From assembly GCF_046600735.1 (NCBI RefSeq), contig NZ_JBJMAW010000007.1:62001-126000 (forward strand): a DNA stretch of 64,000 nt, in the 5' to 3' direction. Shown here one piece after another: positions 11,297 through 20,534 of the stretch (its first letter is position 1; each line of letters starts with the position of its first letter). Position numbers and translations under genes: made by a program. The notes under the pieces were generated by a model, which did not search any database, was not told the origin of the DNA, and was given only the letters and a program-made list of their open reading frames with translations. Source of the stretch: Novilysobacter_A longmucuonensis (GTDB taxonomy: Bacteria; Pseudomonadota; Gammaproteobacteria; Xanthomonadales; Xanthomonadaceae).

Positions 11297-14202
11297 CTTC
11301 CGACGCCCCCGCAAATCCCTACAAATCCACCCTGCACCTGCCAGCCACCGAGTTCCCGATGCGCGGCGACCTGCCCAGGCGCGAGCCGGAGACCCTGGCG
11401 CGCTGGGAGACCGACGGCCTGTATGCGCAGATCCGCGAAAAGGTGCGCGGCCGCGAACGCAGCTTCGTGCTGCATGACGGCCCGCCCTACGCCAACGGCC
11501 CGATCCACATCGGCCACGCGGTCAACAAGGTGCTCAAGGACATCGTGGTCAAGTCGAAGCTGGTGTCGGGCTTCGATGCGCCGTATGTGCCGGGCTGGGA
11601 CTGCCACGGCCTGCCGATTGAGCTGGCGGTCGAGAAGAAGTACGGCAAGGTCGGCGACAAGATCGACGCGGCGACGTTCCGCGCAAGGTGCCGCGAATAC
11701 GCCGCCGAGCAGATCGACCAGCAACGCCGCGACTTCAAGCGCCTGGGCGTGCTCGGCGACTGGGAAAACCCCTATCGCACGATGGACTTCCGCTATGAGG
11801 CCGACATGCTGCGCGCGCTGGCGAAGATCGTCGAGCGCGGCCATCTGGTCCGCGGCGCCAAGCCGGTGCACTGGTGTTTCGACTGCACCTCGGCGCTGGC
11901 CGAGGCCGAGATCGAATACGCCGACAAGCAGTCGCCGGCGGTCGATGTCGCCTACCACGCAAAGCACCCGAAGGCACTCGCGGCGCTGTTCGAGGTTGCC
12001 GTCACCGATGGACATCTCGAGCAGGGCACCGAAGTCGCGATGCCGATCTGGACCACCACGCCGTGGACGCTGCCGGCGAGCCTGGCGGTGGCGGTCGGCC
12101 CAAAGCTCGATTACGTGCTGGTCGAAGGCCCGCACAACGCCGCCGGTGGCCGCCGCTTGCTGGTGCTGGCCGAAGCGCTGGCTGCCACCGCGCTGGCGCG
12201 TTTCGGGGTCGATGAGGTGGTCGTGCATGGCCGCGCCACCGGCGCCGAACTCGACGGGCAGGTGTTGCATCATCCCTTCTATGCCGAGCGCGACATTCCG
12301 GTGCTGGTCGGCGACCACGTCTCGGCCGAGGACGGCACCGGCGTGGTCCACACCGCGCCCGGCCACGGCCAGGAGGATTTCGCAATCGGCCAGCAGTACG
12401 GCCTGATCGAGAAGTACAGCGCGGCGCAGCTCAACCCGGTCGATGCGCGCGGCGTTTACCTGCCGAGCACCCCGCCAATGGCCGATGTCGACTTGGCCGG
12501 CACGCATATCTGGAAGGCCAACGAGGCGATCGTCGAGGCGCTGCGCAGCAGCGGCCGGCTGCTCGCGTTCGCCCGCATCGACCACAGCTACCCGCACTGC
12601 TGGCGGCACAAGACGCCGGTTGCGTTCCGGGCCACGCCGCAGTGGTTTATCTCGATGGAGCGCGCCAACCTGCGGCGCGACGCGCTCGCGGAGATCGGCA
12701 AGGTCGCCTGGGTGCCCGAGTGGGGCGAGGCGCGCATCTACGGGATGATCGAGGGACGCCCGGACTGGACGATCTCGCGCCAGCGTTACTGGGGCGTGCC
12801 GATCGCCCTGTTCGTGCACCGCGAGACCCGCGAGCCGCATCCACGTGCCGCCGAGCTGATGCGCGAGGTCGCCGAACGGGTCGAGCGCGAGGGCGCCGAT
12901 GCCTGGTACGCGCTGGATCCCGCCACGCTGCTGGGCGCGGAGGCGGCGCAGTACGAAAAGATCACCGACATCCTCGATGTCTGGTTCGATTCCGGCGTCA
13001 CCCACGAATGCGTGCTCGCGCAGCGCCCGCAGGACGGGCTGCGCAAGCCGGCCGACCTCTACCTGGAAGGCTCCGACCAGCACCGCGGCTGGTTCCACAG
13101 CTCGCTGCTGACCGGCGTGGCGATTGACGGCGTTGCGCCATACCGGCAGGTGCTCACGCATGGCTTCACCGTCGATGCGCAGGGCAAGAAAATGTCCAAG
13201 TCGCTCGGCAACGTGGTCGAGCCGCAGAAGGTCATCAACGCGATGGGCGCCGACGTGCTGCGGCTATGGGTCGCCTCGGCCGACTACCGCAACGAGATGT
13301 CGGTGTCCGACGACATCCTCAAGCGCAGCGCCGATGCCTACCGCCGCATCCGCAACACCGCGCGGTTCCTGCTCGGCAACCTGCACGGGTTCGAGCCGGC
13401 TGCGCACCTGCGTCCGCTGGACAGCGCGTCTGGTGACGGCATGGTCGCGCTGGACCGCTGGATCGTGCATCGCGCCGACGAGCTGCAGGGCCGCATCCAG
13501 GCCGCGTACGAGCGATACGACTTTGCCGAGGTGGTGCAGATACTGTCGAATTTCTGCAGCGTCGACCTGGGCTCGCTGTACCTGGACGTGACCAAGGACC
13601 GCCTGTACACGATGCAGCAGGACTCGCGCGGCAGGCGCTCCGCGCAGAGCGCGATGTACCGCATCGCCGAGGCGTTCGTGCGCTGGATCGCGCCGATCCT
13701 GAGTTTCACCGCCGACGAGATGTGGCGCTACCTGCCGGCCGTCACCGAGTACGGGCAGCGCGAGGACAACGTGCTGTTCGCCACCTGGTACCAGGGGCTG
13801 GCGCCGCTGCCGGCCGATGCGCCGCTGTCGGCGGAGGATTTCAAGCGCCTGCTCGGCCTGCGCGAGGACATCAGCCGGACCCTGGAGCCGATGCGTGCGG
13901 CCGGCGGGATCGGCGCGGCACTGGAGGCGGAGATCGCGCTCAAGTGCGGCGTGTCCGACCAGAACTGGCTGGCGCCGTTCGTCGACGAGCTGCGGTTTTT
14001 GTTCATCAGCGGTGACGTGACGGTGATCGCCGACGACAGCGCCAAGGAGATCGCGGTCGGCGCCGCGGCGACCGACAAGGCCAAGTGCGCGCGGTGCTGG
14101 CACTACCAGGCCGATGTTGGCACTCATCAGGCCCATCCGGCCTTGTGCGGGCGATGCGTGGACAACATCGACGGCGAAGGCGAGCACCGCCGCTGGTTCT
14201 GA
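11293..14202 (+). CDS. ileS: Isoleucine-tRNA ligase
   Basis: The 969-residue product is a class I aminoacyl-tRNA synthetase. It has HIGH at residues 72-75, an editing CP1 domain, GKKMSKSLGN near residue 633, and a C-terminal zinc finger (CARCWHY...CGRCVDNI). It charges tRNA-Ile and edits valine. The GTG start overlaps the ribF TGA by 4 bp. Length matches the bacterial type (about 940-960). Nothing is missing among the catalytic motifs. Confidence 0.98.
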   Translation: MTSDAPANPYKSTLHLPATEFPMRGDLPRREPETLARWETDGLYAQIREKVRGRERSFVLHDGPPYANGPIHIGHAVNKVLKDIVVKSKLVSGFDAPYVPGWDCHGLPIELAVEKKYGKVGDKIDAATFRARCREYAAEQIDQQRRDFKRLGVLGDWENPYRTMDFRYEADMLRALAKIVERGHLVRGAKPVHWCFDCTSALAEAEIEYADKQSPAVDVAYHAKHPKALAALFEVAVTDGHLEQGTEVAMPIWTTTPWTLPASLAVAVGPKLDYVLVEGPHNAAGGRRLLVLAEALAATALARFGVDEVVVHGRATGAELDGQVLHHPFYAERDIPVLVGDHVSAEDGTGVVHTAPGHGQEDFAIGQQYGLIEKYSAAQLNPVDARGVYLPSTPPMADVDLAGTHIWKANEAIVEALRSSGRLLAFARIDHSYPHCWRHKTPVAFRATPQWFISMERANLRRDALAEIGKVAWVPEWGEARIYGMIEGRPDWTISRQRYWGVPIALFVHRETREPHPRAAELMREVAERVEREGADAWYALDPATLLGAEAAQYEKITDILDVWFDSGVTHECVLAQRPQDGLRKPADLYLEGSDQHRGWFHSSLLTGVAIDGVAPYRQVLTHGFTVDAQGKKMSKSLGNVVEPQKVINAMGADVLRLWVASADYRNEMSVSDDILKRSADAYRRIRNTARFLLGNLHGFEPAAHLRPLDSASGDGMVALDRWIVHRADELQGRIQAAYERYDFAEVVQILSNFCSVDLGSLYLDVTKDRLYTMQQDSRGRRSAQSAMYRIAEAFVRWIAPILSFTADEMWRYLPAVTEYGQREDNVLFATWYQGLAPLPADAPLSAEDFKRLLGLREDISRTLEPMRAAGGIGAALEAEIALKCGVSDQNWLAPFVDELRFLFISGDVTVIADDSAKEIAVGAAATDKAKCARCWHYQADVGTHQAHPALCGRCVDNIDGEGEHRRWF

Positions 14203-14204
14203 TC

Positions 14205-14281
14205 GTAGGGTGGGCACGTTCTTTGTGCCCACCCATCGCGCCGAGGACCGATGGTGGGCACAGACAGCGTGCCCACCCTAC
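14205..14281. repeat. Paired repeat GTAGGGTGGGCAC...GTGCCCACCCTAC (family C)
   Basis: The 77-bp unit begins with GTAG and ends with CTAC. Each end is a GGTGGGCAC-type stem, with further inverted copies inside. Size and GTAG foot match the family A units although the stem sequence differs. It lies 3 bp after the ileS stop, in the gap before lspA. Confidence 0.85.
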
Positions 14282-14461
14282 GATTAGGATTTCGTGTCGC
14301 GATCTTCCAGTGGCACCGGCCGCACTTTTCGGCGACGAATCATTCCAGCGCCGAAGCCCCGGACCCCCACTTTCGCGGGAATGACGACGCAAGAGCAACA
14401 CCACGAGCAGACATCACGACCACAGTGAACCCGGCCGCGCCGGGGACGAGCAAAAAAGCAC

Positions 14462-14968
14462 ATGCAGAACCCCAAACCCAATGCCCTGTCCTGGCTCGCC
14501 GTATCCGCCCTGGTCCTGCTGCTCGACCAGCTCAGCAAGCTGTGGGTGTTGACCTCGTTGCCCGAATACACCGCCATCCCGGTGATCGAGGGCGTCTGGA
14601 ACTGGTATCGCACCTACAACACCGGCGCGGCCTTCAGCTTCCTGGCCGATGCCGGTGGCTGGCAGAAGTATTTCTTCGTGGTGCTGGCGGCGGCCATCAC
14701 CGGCCTGCTTGGCTGGTGGCTGGCGCGCACGCCACGCAGCGACTGGAAAACCGCCCTGCCATATGCGCTGGTGATCGGCGGCGCAATCGGCAACGTCATC
14801 GACCGCCTGATCCATGGCCACGTGGTCGACTTCATCCAGTGGCACTGGCGCGACCATTACTGGCCGGCGTTCAACATCGCCGATTCGGCCATCGTGGTCG
14901 GCGCGATCGGGATCGCGCTGTACGGGCTGTTCAGCGGCAGCAAAACCAGCGCCCGCGGGCAGGGGTAA
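14462..14968 (+). CDS. lspA: Lipoprotein signal peptidase (SPase II)
   Basis: The 168-residue inner-membrane aspartyl protease has four predicted membrane segments. The catalytic aspartates are visible as D114 in NVIDRLIHG and D141 in FNIADSAI. It cleaves the signal peptides of prolipoproteins, several of which are encoded in this window. It follows ileS by about 260 bp (with a family C repeat between) and precedes ispH by 10 bp, the normal ileS-lspA-ispH order. Confidence 0.97.
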   Translation: MQNPKPNALSWLAVSALVLLLDQLSKLWVLTSLPEYTAIPVIEGVWNWYRTYNTGAAFSFLADAGGWQKYFFVVLAAAITGLLGWWLARTPRSDWKTALPYALVIGGAIGNVIDRLIHGHVVDFIQWHWRDHYWPAFNIADSAIVVGAIGIALYGLFSGSKTSARGQG

Positions 14969-14971
14969 AAT
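14966..14971 (+). promoter_or_regulatory. -10-like TAAAAT before ispH
   Basis: TAAAAT overlaps the lspA stop codon and ends 7 nt before the ispH ATG. It could drive an internal, leaderless ispH transcript. No -35 box is evident. Confidence 0.35.
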
Positions 14972-14978
14972 CAACGCC

Positions 14979-15929
14979 ATGGATGTCCTGCTCGCCAATC
15001 CCCGCGGCTTCTGCGCCGGCGTCGATCGCGCCATCGAGATCGTCAACCGCGCGCTCGAGACGCTGGGTGCGCCGATCTACGTGCGCCACGAAGTCGTGCA
15101 CAACAAGTTCGTGGTCGACGACCTCAAGCAGCGCGGCGCGGTGTTCGTGGAGGAGCTCGACGAGGTGCCCGACGGTGCCACCGTCATCTTCAGCGCGCAC
15201 GGCGTGTCCAAGGCGGTGCGCGAGGAGGCCGAGCGGCGCGGGCTGAAGGTGTTCGACGCGACCTGTCCGCTGGTGACCAAGGTCCACCTGGAAGTCTCGC
15301 GCCACTGCCGCGCCGGGCGCGACGTGGTGCTGATCGGCCACGCCGGCCATCCCGAGGTCGAGGGCACGATGGGCCAGTGGCGGCGCGAGGCCGGCGCAGG
15401 CCGGATCCACCTGGTCGAGGACATCGACGATGTCGCCACGCTGGTGGTCGATCAGCCGGAGAACTTCGCCTATACCACCCAGACCACGCTGTCGGTCGAT
15501 GACACCCGCGTAGTGATCGACGCGCTACGTGTCCGCTTCCCGGCGATCCAGGGCCCGCGTCACGACGACATCTGCTACGCCACCCAGAACCGCCAGGACG
15601 CGGTGCGCGAGCTGGCCGTCCGCTGCGACCTGGTGCTGGTGGTGGGTTCGGTCAACAGCTCCAACTCCAACCGGCTGCGCGAACTGGCCGAACGCGAAGG
15701 CGTGCAGGCCTACCTGGTCGACGGCGCGGACGAGATCGACCCGTGCTGGATCGAAGGCCGCACCCGCATTGGCGTGACCGCCGGTGCCTCGGCCCCGGAA
15801 GTACTGGTCCGCGGGGTGATCGATCGCCTGCATGCGCTAGGTGCTGCCAAGGTCACCGAGCTGACAGGCAAGCCGGAGAACATGGTGTTCGCGCTGCCCA
15901 AGGAACTTCGGCTGCAACTGGTCGGCTGA
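14979..15929 (+). CDS. ispH: 4-hydroxy-3-methylbut-2-enyl diphosphate reductase
   Basis: The product has 316 residues. It catalyses the last step of the MEP isoprenoid pathway, reducing HMBPP to IPP and DMAPP with a [4Fe-4S] cluster. The three cluster cysteines are visible at C12 (GFCAGV), C96 (DATCPLV) and C199 (DICYATQNR), with HPEVEGT and SVNSSNSNRL also present. The start MDVLLANPRGFCAG is canonical; longer readings run into lspA. It is 10 bp downstream of lspA and there is no Shine-Dalgarno, so either coupling or a leaderless start from the -10-like TAAAAT is possible. Confidence 0.97.
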   Translation: MDVLLANPRGFCAGVDRAIEIVNRALETLGAPIYVRHEVVHNKFVVDDLKQRGAVFVEELDEVPDGATVIFSAHGVSKAVREEAERRGLKVFDATCPLVTKVHLEVSRHCRAGRDVVLIGHAGHPEVEGTMGQWRREAGAGRIHLVEDIDDVATLVVDQPENFAYTTQTTLSVDDTRVVIDALRVRFPAIQGPRHDDICYATQNRQDAVRELAVRCDLVLVVGSVNSSNSNRLRELAEREGVQAYLVDGADEIDPCWIEGRTRIGVTAGASAPEVLVRGVIDRLHALGAAKVTELTGKPENMVFALPKELRLQLVG

Positions 15930-16431
15930 GCGTCCCGCGTCCGACGCGGCCGAGCAGGGCACGCGGCTGTGGCATAGCGCTCGGTACACGCCAGCCGGAT
16001 GCACCGACTGACGTTTCGCACGACGGCACTCGTCTGTCCCCGAATATCCCATCGGCGCATTGTTTCGGGCGATCTCCGCTGCACCTGAAAAGCCGGCACG
16101 ATTTGCCGCTGGCCCCCTAGCCCCTAGCCCCTAGCCCCCTGGCCCCCTGGCCCCGGCCGGCACGTCCATGCGCCTCCTCGATGATCCGTTGGCGCGTTGC
16201 AAGCGCTCGCATCACCTTCACTGCGCGGCCGTCCTGGCACTTGCCACCGCCGACGAACGGCGCATCCGACTGCGACAGGCACGCGTAACCCCAAAACTTC
16301 ACGGTGCAGGCATCGGACCGCCGGCAGAGTGCCGCGAGGGGTAGGACGCGGCCGGCATTCTCATGATGCGGACCGCCAGCAGCAGACGAGGGATGCCCCC
16401 GCATCCCCATCCATCATCGAGGAGTGCTCCC
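15930..16431. other. 502-bp intergenic region with CCCCTAG-type tandem array
   Basis: No convincing gene is present. It holds a short C-rich tandem array (16111-16157) and the upstream region of the DUF4331 gene. I could not pick out a clear promoter or hairpin. Confidence 0.6.
16111..16157. repeat. Short tandem array of CCCCTAG / CCCCCTGG units
   Basis: Three CCCCTAG-like units are followed by two CCCCCTGG units and a partial copy, head to tail. The array covers 47 bp in the ispH/DUF4331 gap. Confidence 0.85.
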
Positions 16432-17856
16432 ATGAAACGTACATGCATCGCCATCGCAGCCGCCAGCCTGGTGCTGGCAGCAGGCGCGGCAACCGGATCC
16501 AGCCACCGCGAAGCACCAGAAATCACCGAGATGCCGAAGGTCGATAACACGGACGTTTACATGTTTCGCAGCTATGAAGCGGGCCGCGAAGGCTACGTGA
16601 CCCTGCTCGCGAACTTCCAGCCGTTCCAGGACCCCTTCGGCGGCCCGAACTATTTCACGATGGACGACGATGCGATCTATGCCATCCACATCGACAACGA
16701 CGGCGACGCGCGCGAGGACATCTCGTATTTCTTCCGCTTCCACAAGAGGTTCCGCAACCTCACCGTGCCCGTCAACGGCAAGAACATTCCGATACCGCTG
16801 GTCAACATCGGGCCGTTCGGCTCGACCGACGAACAAAAGACCAACCGCAACGTCATCGAGACCTACACCCTGGTCACTGCCCATGAACGGCAGAACGCCA
16901 ACGCCAACGCCCAGCCCGAGATCAGCGTTGCCAAAAACCTCAGCGGTGGCGAGGACTTCTTTCCCAAGCCCTACGACAACATCGGCACCAAGTCGATTCC
17001 CGAGTACGAGGCGTACGCCGACAGCCACATCCAGCGCGCGGCGCTGAATAACTGCGCCGGCGAGGCGCGGGTGTTCGCCGGGCAGCGCAAGGAAGGCTTC
17101 TCCATTGCGGTCGGCGAGGTTTTCGACCTGTTCCACCTCAATCCGCTGGGTCCCATCGATGCCGAGGGCAACGACCTGGACGACAAGAACGTGACCACCC
17201 TTGCGCTGGAGGTGCCGATCGCCTGCCTGACCGACGGCAGCCCCATCATCGGCGCATGGTCCACCGCGAGCCTGCCGACCCGCGGCTCCGGTCAAGGGGA
17301 GGGGCGCGGCCGTTTTGAACAGGTGTCCCGGTTGTCCGCGCCGCTGGTCAACGAAGTCGTGATCGGCCTGCCGGACAAGGACAAGTTCAACCGCTCGCAT
17401 CCGCGCAATGACAGCCAGTTCGCCAAGTACGTGACCTATCCGACCCTGCCCGAACTGCTGCAGATCCTGTTCCCCAGCGTGGAGGCGCCGAACGTGTTCC
17501 CGCGCACGGATCTGGTCGCGGCATTCCTGACCGGCATCGAGGGCCTCAACATGCCGGAGAACGTCAGGCCGGCGGAGATTATGCGGCTCAACACGTCGAT
17601 CGAGCCGACGCCGGTGGAGGCGCAGAGCAATCTCGGCGTGCTCGGCGGCGACCTGGCCGGGTTCCCGAATGGTCGCCGGCCCGGCGATGACGTGGTCGAC
17701 ATCGAGCTGCGCGTGGCGATGGGCGTGCTGTTGCCGGAGGCGGATGCGCCGTCCGGGCAGTTGCCGTTCACCGATGGTGCGACGTTGAGTGCGACCGAGT
17801 TCCGCGACACCTTCCCGTACCTCAACACGCCGCTTCCGGGCGCGACCGACGACTGA
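16432..17856 (+). CDS. Secreted DUF4331 domain-containing protein
   Basis: The product has 474 residues. The signal peptide is MKRTCIAIAAASLVLAAGAA, with cleavage probably near residues 20-23. It is followed by the characteristic SSHREAPEITEMPKVDNTDVY start of DUF4331 and acidic segments such as DNDGDAREDISYFFRF. The family is widespread and exported, with no established biochemical role. The ATG at 16432 is preceded by GAGGAG and opens directly into the signal peptide, so the longer frame is rejected. It stands alone between a repeat-bearing gap and a hairpin at 17864-17893. In other genomes such genes often sit in sigma-factor or oxidative-stress contexts; that context is absent here. Confidence 0.88.
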   Translation: MKRTCIAIAAASLVLAAGAATGSSHREAPEITEMPKVDNTDVYMFRSYEAGREGYVTLLANFQPFQDPFGGPNYFTMDDDAIYAIHIDNDGDAREDISYFFRFHKRFRNLTVPVNGKNIPIPLVNIGPFGSTDEQKTNRNVIETYTLVTAHERQNANANAQPEISVAKNLSGGEDFFPKPYDNIGTKSIPEYEAYADSHIQRAALNNCAGEARVFAGQRKEGFSIAVGEVFDLFHLNPLGPIDAEGNDLDDKNVTTLALEVPIACLTDGSPIIGAWSTASLPTRGSGQGEGRGRFEQVSRLSAPLVNEVVIGLPDKDKFNRSHPRNDSQFAKYVTYPTLPELLQILFPSVEAPNVFPRTDLVAAFLTGIEGLNMPENVRPAEIMRLNTSIEPTPVEAQSNLGVLGGDLAGFPNGRRPGDDVVDIELRVAMGVLLPEADAPSGQLPFTDGATLSATEFRDTFPYLNTPLPGATDD

Positions 17857-17863
17857 GGGTGCC

Positions 17864-17893
17864 ACGACCCGGCAGCGGATGCTGCCGGGTCGT
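17864..17893 (+). terminator. Strong hairpin after the DUF4331 gene
   Basis: A perfect 13-bp stem ACGACCCGGCAGC/GCTGCCGGGTCGT with loop GGAT begins 7 bp after the stop. There is almost no T tract, so it may act as a terminator or as a 3'-end stabiliser. Confidence 0.65.
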
Positions 17894-17983
17894 TCAACGC
17901 GTTGGCGGTGCATCGAGCGCCGCCAACAGCACCCGGTCTGGAAGGAGCGGTCGCTGCCGCGACCCTGGGCGCCGGCTTCGCAA

Positions 17984-18013
17984 TTGACCCTCCGGAGCGC
18001 AGGCCACTACAAT
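17984..18013 (+). promoter_or_regulatory. Sigma-70 promoter of tRNA-Thr
   Basis: TTGACC (17984-17989) and TACAAT (18008-18013) are 18 nt apart. The tRNA starts 12 nt after the -10 box, fitting a short 5' leader for RNase P to remove. This is the best promoter match I found in the window. Confidence 0.8.
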
Positions 18014-18025
18014 CCCGCTCCTTAC

Positions 18026-18101
18026 GCCGGAATAGCTCAGTTGGTAGAGCGGCGCATTCGTAATGCGTAGGTCGTAGGTTCGATTCCTATTTCCGGCACC
18101 A
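18026..18101 (+). tRNA. tRNA-Thr (anticodon CGT)
   Basis: A complete 76-nt cloverleaf. The acceptor stem GCCGGAA pairs with TTCCGGC, the D arm is GCTC...GAGC, and the anticodon loop is TTCGTAA with CGT at positions 34-36. The T arm contains GGTTCGATTCC, and CCA is genomically encoded. CGU reads the ACG threonine codon. It has its own promoter (17984-18013), and the palindromic terminator at 18137-18178 follows. Confidence 0.96.
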
Positions 18102-18136
18102 GAACGACCCGTACGACCCTCTTCGGGCGCACGAAC

Positions 18137-18178
18137 AAAAAAATGGGGCCGCGAGTGCACTCGCGGCCCCATTTTTTT
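18137..18178. terminator. Perfect 42-bp palindrome, bidirectional terminator
   Basis: The sequence is its own reverse complement over all 42 bp: seven A, ATGGGGCCGCGAG-type arms, a TGCA centre and seven T. It separates the convergent tRNA-Thr and hpf genes and gives a canonical GC stem plus U tract in both directions. Confidence 0.95.
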
Positions 18179-18190
18179 CCGTGTGCCCGG

Positions 18191-18502
18191 CTACTTGCCG
18201 AGTTTGCCCAGCGAACTGTCCAGCGCCCGCTTGAGCTTGTGCGCTGCGCCGTTGATCGCGTCGCGCACGGTTTCGGCGTCCTCGGTGGCGGCCACCGGCG
18301 GGCGGCCGTCGACCCGGGCCTCCATCGTGCAGTGCTTGTCATTGCTGCCGGCCTTGCCGGCGTTGACGTCGCTCAGATGCACCTCCACCCGCGTGATCTG
18401 GCCGCTGAAGCGGCCCAGTACGCTCTCGACCACGGTTTCGACGTGGCTGGCGAGCGACTCGTCGCCCTTGATGTGGCTGTCGGTATTGAGCTGGATGATC
18501 AT
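18191..18502 (-). CDS. hpf: Ribosome hibernation promoting factor, short form (HPF/RaiA family)
   Basis: The product has 103 residues, starting MIIQLNTDSHIKGDESLASH. It shows the beta-alpha-beta-beta-beta-alpha pattern of HPF/YfiA, with HLSDVNAGKAG and DKHCTMEARVDGRPPVA. Short HPF binds the 30S decoding region of idle ribosomes. It lacks the long-form C-terminal dimerisation domain. The start is the first ATG, with AGGAG 10 nt upstream. It is monocistronic and convergent with tRNA-Thr. It could equally be named raiA; the two are hard to separate at this length. Confidence 0.9.
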   Translation of the reverse strand: MIIQLNTDSHIKGDESLASHVETVVESVLGRFSGQITRVEVHLSDVNAGKAGSNDKHCTMEARVDGRPPVAATEDAETVRDAINGAAHKLKRALDSSLGKLGK

Positions 18503-18805
18503 CTGGACGGGACTCCTGGTGGACGCGTCGGGGGAGCTCGCCGGCCTGCGGCGACGAGCGGCTCCAAGGTAGCGCAGCGGGGATGGACTCGATGAGAAGA
18601 AAAGGTGGGGCATCGCTGCGCGGCTGCGGCCAGGGTTGAAACGTGCGCCATGCCCGCGTGTCCATGACCTTCGACAGGGCGGCACCGGGAGGGCCGCGGC
18701 TATAGTCGGGAGTCATGGTGGTGAAGCCGCCGTGGATTCCCTCTTTGCTTCGCGGGCCGCCGCCGGGTTGCGCGGTGTCGTCGCGCACCTTCGGAGTACC
18801 TCTGC
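18503..18805. other. Divergent gap between hpf and the aminopeptidase gene
   Basis: The 303-bp gap must hold both promoters. No repeat, hairpin or small gene stands out, and I saw no confident -35/-10 pair. Confidence 0.5.
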
Positions 18806-20353
18806 ATGTCGCGTTTCCTGAGTGTTGTTGCCGCCCTGGCCCTGCCCCTGGCGGCCGCCGATGCCGCCGCCGAACGCCGTATCTCGTTCGCACCCTATGC
18901 GCTGCCCGGCTCGGGCACCGTCGCTCTGGCGGTGCGCGAGGGCGTGCCGGGCGAGGGCGCGTTTGCGCAACTCAATGCGGCCAGCAACGGCGCGCTGCGG
19001 CGTGCGGTCGATGCAATGCAATTCGAGGGCAAGCGCGGATCCAAGCTGGACCTGCCGGGCCTGGCGGGCTACGACCGCGTCATCCTGCTCGGCATCGGCG
19101 AAGAGCCGGTGACCCCGCGGGTGCTGGAGGATCTGGGCGGACGCGTCGGGCAGGAAGGCGCCGCCAGCGCCAGCCCGCGCATCGAGCTGTTGTGGGTGGG
19201 GGAGGAGGCCGACGCCGCCGCGCACCTGGCGTTCGGGGCGGCGCTGGGTCAATACCGGTTCGACAAGTACAAAAGCCGGGACGCGGAGGACGACACCGCC
19301 GCCAGGGGCGAAGGTGAACTGGTGGTGCGCACGCCCGCCGGCGTGGCCGCCGGCGAGGTCTACCGGGCGCAGTGGCAACCGGTCGCGACGGCGGTCAAGA
19401 CCGCGCGCGACCTGGTGACCGAGCCGGCCAACGTGCTGTATCCGGAGGTGTTCGTCGAGCGGGCGCGCGAGGCTTTCGACGGCATGCCGAACGTGCGCAT
19501 CGAAGTCCTCGACGTGCCGGCGATGGAGAAGCTCGGCATGGGCGGGATGCTGGCGGTCGGCAAGGGCAGTGCCCGGCCGCCCCGCCTGCTGGTGGTGCAC
19601 TACACCGGCGGGGCGCGTGACCAGGCGCCGCTGGCGTTCGTCGGCAAGGGCATCACCTTTGATACCGGTGGCATCTCGATCAAGGGCAGCAGCGGGCTGT
19701 GGCGGATGAAGTACGACATGGCCGGCGCGGCATCGGTGACCTCGGCGGTGCTGGCGCTGGCCGGGCGCCGGGCGCCGGTGAATGCCGTGGCGGTGGCGGC
19801 GCTGGCCGAGAACATGCCCTCGGGCACCGCTGCGCATCCGGGCGATGTGGTGACCACGATGTCGGGCAAGACCTTCGAGATCATGAGCACCGACGCCGAG
19901 GGCCGGATGGTGCTGTCGGACGCGGTGTACTACGCGCAGCAGGAATTCGAGCCCAAGCTGCTGGTCGACGTGGCGACGCTGACGGGTTCGATCGTGACCG
20001 CACTGGGTGACGAATATGCCGGGCTGTTCTCGCGCGACGATACCCTCGCCGCGCAGCTGACCGCCGCCGGTGAGCTGGCGGGCGAGGACCTGTGGCGGAT
20101 GCCATTGCACGAGTCCTACGGCGAGGGTCTGAAGTCGCCGGTCGCCGACCTGCGCAACGGCGGTGGTGGCCCCGGTGCCGGGGTCGGCGCGCATTTCATC
20201 GGCAACTGGATTGCGGACGATCTGCCCTGGGCGCACCTGGATATCGCCGGCATGGCCTGGCGCGAAAGTGAAGGTACGCCCACGTCGCCGACCGGGGCGA
20301 CCGCCTTCGGGGTGCGGTTGCTGGACCGGTTCGTGCGCGAATATCACCAGTGA
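18806..20353 (+). CDS. Exported M17-family leucyl aminopeptidase
   Basis: The product has 515 residues. It starts with a clear signal peptide (MSRFLSVVAALALPLAAADA), unlike cytoplasmic PepA. The C-terminal catalytic domain has FVGKGITFDTGGISIKG and KYDMAGAA with the metal and active-site lysines, and STDAEGRM near residues 361-368. The usual M17 signature is NTDAEGRL, so Asn is Ser and Leu is Met here. The family removes N-terminal residues using two zinc or manganese ions. A periplasmic role in peptide scavenging is inferred from the signal. It is divergent from hpf and followed by an alpha/beta hydrolase on the same strand 170 bp away. Confidence 0.88.
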   Translation: MSRFLSVVAALALPLAAADAAAERRISFAPYALPGSGTVALAVREGVPGEGAFAQLNAASNGALRRAVDAMQFEGKRGSKLDLPGLAGYDRVILLGIGEEPVTPRVLEDLGGRVGQEGAASASPRIELLWVGEEADAAAHLAFGAALGQYRFDKYKSRDAEDDTAARGEGELVVRTPAGVAAGEVYRAQWQPVATAVKTARDLVTEPANVLYPEVFVERAREAFDGMPNVRIEVLDVPAMEKLGMGGMLAVGKGSARPPRLLVVHYTGGARDQAPLAFVGKGITFDTGGISIKGSSGLWRMKYDMAGAASVTSAVLALAGRRAPVNAVAVAALAENMPSGTAAHPGDVVTTMSGKTFEIMSTDAEGRMVLSDAVYYAQQEFEPKLLVDVATLTGSIVTALGDEYAGLFSRDDTLAAQLTAAGELAGEDLWRMPLHESYGEGLKSPVADLRNGGGGPGAGVGAHFIGNWIADDLPWAHLDIAGMAWRESEGTPTSPTGATAFGVRLLDRFVREYHQ

Positions 20354-20534
20354 TGGCCAGGGCGCGATCTCTCCGTTGAACCGCAGTGCGGGGAGCACTG
20401 GAGCAGATCCTCCCAACCCTTCTTTTTCAAGGGAGAGAGTCGAGCCTCGTCGGAACGAGCCGCTTCACGCCCCACTGCTGCGCGCGGACGCAACATGTTG
20501 GTGACTTGCGATCGGGAGTGCACCGTTGGCCGGG

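Noticed and set aside
16111..16157. Attachment site or telomere-like origin
   Set aside because: There is only a short imperfect tandem array; no integrase, replication gene or matching second copy was seen.
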